Shown here: positions 56,418-64,000 of the stretch, piece after piece
Numbering within the stretch: the first letter of the stretch is position 1
How the letters are laid out: each line of letters begins with the position of its first letter
Assembly (NCBI RefSeq): GCF_001659605.2
Contig: NC_035170.2
Coordinates: forward strand, 30,174,020 to 30,238,019
Direction: 5' to 3'
Source of the DNA: Manihot esculenta
Lineage: Eukaryota > Streptophyta > Magnoliopsida > Malpighiales > Euphorbiaceae
Length of the DNA stretch: 64,000 bases
Position numbers and translations under genes: made by a program
The notes under the pieces: generated by a model
Seen by the model: the letters and a program-made list of their open reading frames with translations, nothing else
Told to the model about the DNA's origin: nothing
Databases searched by the model: none

Positions 56418-58832
56418 TTAATTTTCATGCTTCATAATCATCTCAACCACTTGGCTCATTGTGGGTCTAGCAGCTCTGTCTTCCTCCACACATTTCAGTG
56501 CCACTTCAATCAGAGTTTCCATTTTCTTTGCATCATATTCAATTCCCATCACTGGCTCTATCATCTCTTTCCACCATAACCCACTTGCAGAAGTTGTATT
56601 TCGCTTTTGCTTCACCCATTGGACCAGCCCTTTCTCCTCAACATTGTCACCCATTGATGGGCTCTTTCCGGTGACCATCTCTAACACCACAATGCCATAG
56701 CTGTAGACGTCCACTTTGGCGGTGATGTGCCGATTAGATATCCACTCTGGAGCCATATAACCTCTTGTTCCTCTTATTCTTGAGAAACTTGATTTGTGAA
56801 GATCATCTCTCTTTAATAGCCGAGACAGGCCGAAATCTGATATTTTGGGACGATATTCAGCATCCAACAGTATGTTTTGTGGCTTTACGTCGCAGTGTAG
56901 AATCCATTCCAAGCATTCTTCATGCAAGTAAGCCAAGCCTCTCGCAGTACCGAGTGCGATTTCGAATCTCTTTTTCCAATCCAGTGACTTATTTGAAGAG
57001 AGATTATCAGCCAAGGATCCATTCTCCATATGCTCGTACACTAAAAGTCTGTGCTTTCCCTCTGCACAGCATCCCCACATGTCTATCAAGTTCATGTGGT
57101 TAAGCTTCCCAGCAGTGCTTATTTCTGCTACAAATTCAGCTTCGCCGCCTTGGCTACTGTTGTTTAATCGCTTGATTGCCGCAACCCGATGTTGACCATC
57201 GATTAGACCTTTGTAGACAATTCCTGAAGCCCCTCTGCCGATTTCTTCTTTAAAATTATTTGTTGCTTTCTTCAGCTCATCGTAGGTGAATCTTTTGAAA
57301 CCAGTAGCAGCAAGAAGGTATTCTTGAGTAGTTACATTTCTCTTCTGATTTATAATTAAGAACACCCACACTGAAACTACTACAAGAATCTCAACTATCC
57401 CAACTACACTAAAGAAACCAATCAAGAACTTAAGGGACCAACTTTCACGGGATTGAGCATACCTTCTGTCAAGCTGCGTAACAGCTGCTGCTGCTGGACA
57501 ATCAAGACTGAGTTCTTCTGTTGACAGCCAGTCTGTTTTGGAAGGATTGGTTTTTGACACTTTCAAATATAGGTTTCCATCATAATGCGGTGAACTATAA
57601 CCATTTAGCAATCTTGTCTTGGGGAAACAATAAGGAACATTATCAGGGCGATAGTGTAAATAGAATCTGAATATGAACCCTTTGCAATCACATCTTTGCA
57701 AGCATAATTCCTTGCACTTATCCAATGTGTAATTTAGAAAGTAACCCATATCATTTCCATTCATTTCAACGTGAGGAAACTGAATGAAAGTAGCCTGATT
57801 GCTTGCTGAACAATTAGGAACCATAATCTCCGGTTCACAACCTAAAGACCAATCAGAAGGATTTTTCATTTTATATCCTGGGAGACAGGAACATTTCCTA
57901 CCAAAACTAGGAACATACTTGCACATGCTGTTAGGGCCGCAAGCTCCATAAATAAGGCATGGTTGAGAATAGATTTGCCATGAAACTGTCCAGTTGTCTT
58001 TGCTGTTCTTTCGGCTGTACAATCGCAGATTACCATCAAAATCAAGTCTCAACCTTCTTTGCATTTGGACGCCATAATCAGCAGAGAGAAAATTGAAATT
58101 ATCTGATGATGTAAATTTGCCAAGTGAATCTAATACAGCAATTCTACTGCTGTTGTCCGAGGTTCTCCCAGCATCCAAGTTAAGAGACCAACGGTTTGGC
58201 CAGAAAGCAATGGAAACTTCAGGAGGACCATTGTAAAGAGTGTGAAGAATATTATCACCATCAAAAGATAACTTGTAAAACCCAGAAGAAAATTTTGTTG
58301 AGCTTCTTGAAGAAACTAAAACTGAGCCTTTAGAAAGTGATTGCAAAGGAAGAAGGGTATCTGTAGGTGAATCAAAGCTCTGCCATAAAATTTTACTCTC
58401 ACTTTGAGTAATTAGAATAAGATTTCCAGTATCATGAAGCTGTAAAGAAGATGAAGACATTGAGAAAGTGTTGGAGGCCCAAACAATGGATTTACCGGCA
58501 TCGGACAAGATGAGATTTCCAGTTTCAAGCAGAGATAGCTTGGAGTGTCTCCCATTAATGGGTACATCCCGGTTCAACATCCAAACTACTGTGCAACTGT
58601 TGAAGCAAGAAGGCTCGCTGAACCATATGGCAAAGGTATAAGCATTTTCGCCAACTTGGTAAAAGCCGGCGGAGAAAATTCTGTTCGGTGAAATCAGAAC
58701 GTCGTCTGGATTCTCCACATAAAGAGATGAGCCACCACCTATACTTCCATTGTATATCGAAAATGAAAACGGAGGTGATACAATAAGAAAGAAAGCAACC
58801 AACATGGAAGGAGCGGCCATGTGGAACTTCAT
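56418..58832 (-). CDS. G-type lectin S-receptor-like serine/threonine protein kinase (ZmPK1-like), 804 aa
   Basis: Plasma-membrane receptor kinase. The start ATG 58830-58832 (MKFHMAAPS) is followed by a signal peptide to about residue 25; Met 5 is an alternative. Domains: B-lectin about 30-160, S-locus glycoprotein region about 205-290, EGF-like cysteines about 292-332, PAN/apple about 341-425, one membrane segment about 468-494, kinase about 525-800. Kinase motifs: GRGASG (532-537), ATP-anchoring Lys in AAIKRL (554), HCDVKPQN (646-653), DFG (666-668), APEW (694-697). The residue before the catalytic Asp is Cys, so it is a non-RD kinase, a type common among immune receptors. Single exon, intact. 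Ligand unknown. No neighbour suggests a shared pathway. Confidence 0.95.
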   Translation of the reverse strand: MKFHMAAPSMLVAFFLIVSPPFSFSIYNGSIGGGSSLYVENPDDVLISPNRIFSAGFYQVGENAYTFAIWFSEPSCFNSCTVVWMLNRDVPINGRHSKLSLLETGNLILSDAGKSIVWASNTFSMSSSSLQLHDTGNLILITQSESKILWQSFDSPTDTLLPLQSLSKGSVLVSSRSSTKFSSGFYKLSFDGDNILHTLYNGPPEVSIAFWPNRWSLNLDAGRTSDNSSRIAVLDSLGKFTSSDNFNFLSADYGVQMQRRLRLDFDGNLRLYSRKNSKDNWTVSWQIYSQPCLIYGACGPNSMCKYVPSFGRKCSCLPGYKMKNPSDWSLGCEPEIMVPNCSASNQATFIQFPHVEMNGNDMGYFLNYTLDKCKELCLQRCDCKGFIFRFYLHYRPDNVPYCFPKTRLLNGYSSPHYDGNLYLKVSKTNPSKTDWLSTEELSLDCPAAAAVTQLDRRYAQSRESWSLKFLIGFFSVVGIVEILVVVSVWVFLIINQKRNVTTQEYLLAATGFKRFTYDELKKATNNFKEEIGRGASGIVYKGLIDGQHRVAAIKRLNNSSQGGEAEFVAEISTAGKLNHMNLIDMWGCCAEGKHRLLVYEHMENGSLADNLSSNKSLDWKKRFEIALGTARGLAYLHEECLEWILHCDVKPQNILLDAEYRPKISDFGLSRLLKRDDLHKSSFSRIRGTRGYMAPEWISNRHITAKVDVYSYGIVVLEMVTGKSPSMGDNVEEKGLVQWVKQKRNTTSASGLWWKEMIEPVMGIEYDAKKMETLIEVALKCVEEDRAARPTMSQVVEMIMKHEN

Positions 58833-58921
58833 ATTTATGGGAGTTGAGAGAACGAAGAATCAATAAGCTTACAGTTAATTAACGTAGATCTGGTTGGGAT
58901 TTTTTCTGCAAAGAATATTCA

Positions 58922-58930
58922 GTTATATAG
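58922..58930 (-). promoter_or_regulatory. Probable TATA box of the receptor kinase gene
   Basis: CTATATAAC on the minus strand, about 90 bases upstream of the start codon. This is a usual TATA-to-ATG distance for a short leader. Confidence 0.45.
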
Positions 58931-59355
58931 CAACTCTTACTTAGAAAATATCCATAAGATAGAGAAAATAACATTTTCAAATTCTTGTGCTGAAAAAAGA
59001 CAAGTTATTCTTCTTAAATACGGCCTAATTTCCTTTGACAAGAAACATATTGCGTATTAATCATTTTTTTATTTTAAATATTCTAAATGTTAGGAAATAT
59101 ATATATATGTATAAAGATTGCTTACATATTTAAGAGGCTTACGGTTTGTATAGGTTTGAGTTGAAATAATAATTTTTCTTTATGGTTTAATCAAACTACA
59201 TCTACACTAGATCGGGAAGGGCCAATTCTATATGATTTTGCTTCTTTAAAATATTAATAGAAAGGATTTTTTAAAAAAAAATTTTAAAAAATATTTCTAA
59301 TGATACACAACTATCGCCCAAAATAAGTTAGAAGCTATCACCACAAAATAGAATT
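58931..59355. other. Spacer upstream of the receptor kinase
   Basis: AT-rich, with a short (TA)n run near 59100. The boundary to the copia LTR on the right is not clear. Confidence 0.4.
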
Positions 59356-59967
59356 ACATAGCAAAGATTTGATTGCAGTCCCACTTGAAAAAAAGTGTTA
59401 AGATATGAAGTCTAATGATATATTATGGACTGTATGCCATCCCATAGTCGCGAATCCAACTCTGTACTAAGTTGGCTGGGGTGTGAGGGGTGAGAGCCTC
59501 CGAGGTGAATTTTTTTTAGAGCTATATTTTATTTTATTTTTTATATTTTTTTAAACATATAAATATGCAATATTTCCCTAGTGCATTTTGTATCACATAG
59601 CAAAGATTTGATTGCAGTCCCACTTGAAAAAAAATGTTAAGATATGAAGTCTAATGATATATTATAGACTGTATGCCATCCCATAGTCGCGAATCCAACT
59701 CTGTACTAAGTTAGCTGGGGTGTGAGGGGCGAGAGCCTCCGAGGTGAATTTTTTTTAAAGCTATATTTTATTTTATTTTTTATATTTTTTTAAACATATA
59801 AATATGCAATATTTTCCTAGTGCATTTTGTTTGAAAAAACTCACAGAAGAATAAAAAAACTCTAGTCGCCGTGAATATAGTCAAATTGGTGAACCACATT
59901 AAATCTGTGTGTTGATTTTTTTTTGTACTTATTTTTTGGATTATATGGTTGTTCGATTCTTAGCAAC
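59356..59967 (+). repeat. Ty1/copia 5' LTR remnant with an internal 239-bp tandem duplication
   Basis: Two copies of a 239-bp unit (59356-59594 and 59595-59830) start ACATAGCAAAGATTTGATTG and contain GCTGGGGTGTGAGGGG.GAGAGCC. The end (GCCGTGAATATAGTCAAATTG, GAACCACATTAAATCTGTGT, 59869-59910) resembles the end of copia LTRs of plants. A primer-site-like TGGTATCA follows at 59968. The left LTR edge is not defined. Confidence 0.6.
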
Positions 59968-59979
59968 TGGTATCAAAAC
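59968..59979 (+). other. Primer-binding-site-like sequence of the copia element
   Basis: TGGTATCAAAAC resembles the TGGTATCAGAGC Met tRNA site, with two changes, and lies directly downstream of the LTR-like end. Confidence 0.55.
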
Positions 59980-60016
59980 TTTTGGTTCACATCACAACAA
60001 TATAAAAAGATTAAGG

Positions 60017-63000
60017 CCGAAGGTTCGAATTGAGAAATTTGATGGAATCGATTTTGATTTTTGGAAGATTCAGATTGAAAATTATCTGTATCAGGGGAGA
60101 AGTCAGAAACTATAAAATAGGAGGTTTGGGATTTGAAGGATCGGAAGGCACTAGGGTTGATTCGTTTAACGTTGGCGAGAAACATTGCCTTCAATATCAT
60201 CAAGGAGACAACGACTGCAGGATTGCTGGTGGCTCTGGCGAACATGTTTGAGAAATCGTCGGCCATTAACAAGGTATATCCGATGCGTTGTTTGTTTAAT
60301 TTGGAGATGTCTGAAAGTGCATCTGTCACGGATCATATTAATGATGTAACGACCCAAAAATCGGACCGCTACCGGCGCTAGGATCCAGATCGGCTTAAGG
60401 CCGCCGGGACCCGTAGCAAGCCTGACATATAACCTGTAAACCTGTATAATCCCATACATGATCAACAACATACATAAAAATTTAAACTTTTCTTTCATTC
60501 ATTTCTCATACACCAAACTCAACCTGTGCATGCACTAAACATAAACATAAACTAGACCCCTCTGTGGGATCTCATCAATGCCCCAATGGGCGATAAACAT
60601 GTGTTGAGTTGGCTAACATCTGAATCATCAAATATCTAAGATCATGCATTAACAAGGGATTACAATACTCATAGGGTCAAGCACGTCTATAACCTCAATA
60701 TACCTCATTACATAACATACTGCAATCTCTTACATTACATCATAGTACAATTGTCATGTCCACAATCTAACTATTACATAGACATACTTCAAAACTCTGG
60801 CTAACCTCCTGGTCTACCCTGTACCTGCACATCTGGGGTTAGGGGAGAGGGGTGAGCTACAAAGCCCAGTGAGCAGAATAGTGAAATCATATATTAAAAT
60901 TTCATGCTTTCATGAAATGCAGCACATCACAACAAATCACATCTCGGATGGTATTGTCACCTATAGTCCTCTACATAGTCCAACTGTGCCGGGACGTAGA
61001 ATGGGTACAACCGGTCTTTCTCTTAACATAACATATCATAACATACCAATGTGCCAGGGACGTAGAATGGGTACAACCTGGACTTCCATACCATATCATG
61101 CCATAACATCATCATATCATATGAGGACTAAAGGATCATTCAATAACCAATCCACATCAACATCATAAATGCAATGCAACATATTCGTGAACACTAATGC
61201 AAGCAACCTACTATATCTCATGGCATTCATGATGCATGGATCATGCTCAAATTCATATTTCATTTATTTAAAACTTAAAGTTTATTCCACTCACCTCTGG
61301 CTAGCTCTGACAAACTCTGAAGCAGCTGGCTCACTGCTGGGGTCCTCGGTTCCTCGGGTCCGAACCTACACAGGTGGACTCCAATGAGGGACCAAACATA
61401 CATAAACATAACTCTAAAAACATCCCCCAAAACCCCCCTAAAACATCATGAAATCATCACATAAAAACATGCAAGAAATGGCTGAACAGGGCACTTTCGG
61501 AGGCAGGTTCGGCGGCCGAAAGTCCCTCCAGAGCCGAACGTCAGGCACTTTCGGTGGCACCTTCGGCGGCCGAAAGTCCCAGACAGATCCGAAAGTCTTC
61601 TTTCGGGGGCAAGCTTCGGCAGCCGAATGCTGCCTCCACAAGGGGGTTCGGCGGCAGAAAGTTCCTTCGGCTGCCGAACCTGGTTTCTCCCAAAAGGGCA
61701 GAAACTCGGCTCACATGAGCCTCTTGCCTCCCAAAACCTCAAATCATGCATATAGCTCAACTAAAACATGCATACAAGTTCCTAGGGGTCTCAAACAATC
61801 ATATACCCCAACTACAACACTTCAAACACACACAATCAACACACATTGCTCAAAACATCAATATTAACCCATAACTCAACATATTTCCTAACATGCATTT
61901 CTACCCAAAGAACTCATAAAACTTTACTTAAAACACATAGGGAGCTTAAGATCGGCCCTTACCTCTTGAAAATCGAGAGGAAGACGACCTAAACTTGGAG
62001 ATCCACGAAAATGAGCTCCTGAGTTCCCAAAGCTCCAAAACTTGTTTCAAAAGTTCAAAATCTTCAATGCAAAGCTTAAAACTCAAGAAAAATGGTGGGG
62101 ATTTGAAGGAAAAACACTAGATTGGGAAGAGGGAGGTTGGAAGCTAGCTGTGGCCGAAAATGGGAGAAAGCTCGCCCATTTCGGTCAAGTGACCCTTTTA
62201 TAGGTGGCTGGCCAGGCCACGTTCGGGGGCCGAAAGTGCTTCCGCATGCATGCCATGTTCGGCGGCCGAACTTGAGGTTCGGCGGCCGAACCTGGACTTC
62301 CCTCACTCATGCTTTCGGGGGCCTAACGTGCCTCTACAACGCATGCATGTTCGGCGGCCGAACTTGACTTTCGGCGGCCGAACCTGGGTTTTCCTCCAAA
62401 GACTTTTCATGCAAAAACTCATTTAATTTTTATACTTAAAACCATGAAATACCTTAAAACATTTTATGAAAACATGTTCCTACCCTACTAGAGGCTTCCG
62501 ACATCCGAGATTCCACCGGAAGGTAGGAATTCCGATACCGGAGTCTAGCCGGGTATTACAAATGAATTTAATATGATATTCAGTCAATTAAGCTCTGTCA
62601 AAATTAATTTTGATGATGAGATTAGAGTCTTAATTTTGTTGTCTCTACCTGAGTCATGGGATACTATTGTTTCCGCAATTAGCAATTCACGTGGGTCTGA
62701 AAAATTAAAGTTTGATGAAGTTCGAGATGTTGTTATGAGCGAGAGCATTCACAAAAGAGAAATCAGGAATTCATCTGATAACACACTCAGTGTTGAGGGT
62801 AGGGGCAAAAGTAAGTTGAAAGGAGGTCATAGTAAACATGGTCGATAGAAGTCAAAAGGACAAGGGAAATCTCATGGCAGAAATGAGATTGTTTGTTGGA
62901 GCTGTAGTGAAAAGAGGCACTTTAAAAAGGACTGCATTAAACCTAAGAAGAAGAAAAATCAAAAGAACAAATTTTATGAAAATGATGATTCTGTAAATTC

Positions 63001-63057
63001 TATGGATGATATTGGTGATGCTTTAATTCTTAGTGTAGACAGTCTAATTGACTTATG
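60017..63057 (+). pseudogene. Ty1/copia gag, interrupted by a solo LTR
   Basis: Left part 60017-60344: VRIEKFDGIDFDFWKIQIENY, then a frameshift and a stop near 60113, then a gag helical region to SVTDHIN. Right part 62561-63057: a gag region (LPESWDTIVSAI) and a CX2CX4HX4C zinc knuckle (CWSCSEKRHFKKDC, near 62900), with a stop at 62846. The two parts are in one frame once the LTR and one copy of its 5-bp duplication are set aside. Protease, integrase and RT are absent: the element is cut at about 63057 where an inverted copia fragment begins. Confidence 0.85.
60345..62560 (-). mobile_element. Solo LTR of a Tekay-type retrotransposon (2216 bp)
   Basis: On the minus strand it begins TGTAATACCCGGC (62560) and ends ..CGTTACA (60345), with the same internal landmarks as LTR A and LTR B: TATAAAAG (62195-62202, minus), TTCGGCNGCCGAA clusters (61495-61690 and 62220-62390) and cassettes near 60985-61080. 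AATGA flanks it at 60340-60344 and 62561-62565. No internal region is present, so recombination between the two LTRs removed the rest. The open frames on it are artefacts. Confidence 0.93.
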
Positions 63058-64000
63058 AATACGAGTAAAATCAGCCATATTATGAGAACTCTGCCCTTGG
63101 TTGATTAGTTCCTTGGCTGGCAGGTCCTTTGCCCTTTGCCAGCCGGTTGAACACAGATTGGAGAGTAGTCAACACAGTTCCCAACTCTTCTGATGTGTTA
63201 CTCTCCTCAGGAATATCAATTGGAGTATCACATAGTGTCTCCACTGCAGCTAATCTGCCGCTGTTTCCCTTATTTTGCTTATTCTCAAAGTTGTATCCTT
63301 GGGTTTTGAATTTATACCAATCTGCATACCCTATCAGCTTAAAGCATCTATCCCTGGTATGTCCATCCATATTACAATGAATGCAATGACCTTTCCTTGA
63401 GTCATATCTTTTGTGATCTCTCCTGTTTCTTTGAAAAGAAAATATTTTTATTAAAGAGAGCTACAAATTCATTGTTATCAGAGAAGACAAATGAAATTTA
63501 TTTTTTAGCCTCAAATTTCACCACCATTGAATAGGCCTTGCTAACTGATGGCAATGGATCCATCATTAACACACGATTTCTCATAGGTTCAAAAGCATCA
63601 TTCAGTCTCATTAAGAATTGAATAACTTTTTGCTTATTCTGTAATCCATCCATTATTTTTGCAACTCCACATGTATAAGGTGGTAGAACCTCTATAGTAC
63701 TTAATTCATCCCATAACTGCCTTAATCTGGTAAAATACACAGATACAGAAACATTCTCTTGCGAGATGGAAGTTATTATTCTCCAGATCTCATATATCAT
63801 GGGACCATTACATTTTCCATATCGCTCAGCTATCTCTAAACACAACTCCCTAGCAGAGGTGGTATATATGAATCATTCTACAAGGTCTTTGGATATTGTA
63901 ATTAGTATCCATGACGTGACCATATAGTCGCATCTTTGCCAGACTTTATAATTCTCAAATTCAATTTCTAGTACCTTCATCGTACCATCAATAAACCCTA
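63058..64000 (-). pseudogene. Second Ty1/copia gag fragment, running off the window
   Basis: Reading on the minus strand from 64000: a gag N-terminal region (KVWQRCDYMVTSWI), a stop near 63868, then CLEIAERYGKCNGP, SVYFTRLRQLWDELS, and LMMDPLPSVSKAYSMV, to 63498. After a frame break a zinc knuckle (CIHCNMDGHTRDRC, near 63385-63345) and RCFKLIGYADWYK follow, to a stop at 63080. The copia gag order is complete but the frame is broken. It is a different family from the plus-strand gag next to it. Confidence 0.8.

Noticed and set aside
1..64000. tRNA, rRNA or known noncoding RNA genes
   Set aside because: I looked for tRNA-like boxes and rRNA blocks and found none that I could support; the TGGTATCAGAGC matches are retroelement primer sites.

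Overview
The window reads as nuclear DNA of a eudicot plant. The low-copy spacers are very AT-rich, there is an intact cluster of CC-NB-LRR (NLR) resistance genes, two plant-type MBOAT wax synthase / sterol acyltransferase genes, a G-type lectin receptor kinase of the ZmPK1 type, and several generations of plant LTR retrotransposons. My guess is a woody eudicot such as a member of the Euphorbiaceae (cassava or rubber relatives). This rests on the general look of the proteins only and was not tested.

Layout. 1-16448 is a nest of long-LTR Ty3 chromoviruses of Tekay/Del type. Element A (pol open from base 3 to 2711, 3' LTR 2799-4955) and element B (5438-15319, complete, flanked by the 5-bp duplication AGCCT) both sit inside one older LTR of the same superfamily (4956-5437 plus 15320-16448). 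That old LTR in turn lies in the RNase H region of a decayed Tat/Athila-type element (16449-about 16960). 16960-18075 is decayed sequence with an RNase H remnant. 19062-44560 is an NLR cluster, all on the minus strand. It has two intact genes (19062-23102 and 31776-36077), one decapitated fragment (25119-27667) split by an hAT-like element, and one full-length pseudogene (39158-44560) broken by a Mutator-like element, a 274-bp TRIM-like element, frameshifts and stops. 47147-53219 holds two divergently oriented acyltransferase genes with a 3.9-kb AT-rich spacer. 53409-54568 is a long-TIR transposon carrying an internal minisatellite. 56418-58832 is the lectin receptor kinase, on the minus strand. 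59100-64000 is a Ty1/copia graveyard: a 5' LTR end and gag on the plus strand, a Tekay-type solo LTR (60345-62560, minus, duplication AATGA) inserted in that gag, and an inverted fragment of a second copia gag running off the window.

How parts work together. The NLRs and the receptor kinase are immune-receptor types (intracellular and cell surface), but nothing here shows that they act together. The NLR cluster shows duplication, apparent mosaicism and decay, much of it caused by transposons. The two acyltransferases are likely paralogues making wax esters or sterol esters in the ER membrane.

I found no clear sign of a wholly new molecular system. The most notable signals are the arrays of the palindrome TTCGGCNGCCGAA inside the Tekay-type LTRs, the CAG-to-TAG style decay of element B, the mosaic NLR pseudogene, and four small DNA transposons or TRIM-like elements whose boundaries can be read from sequence.
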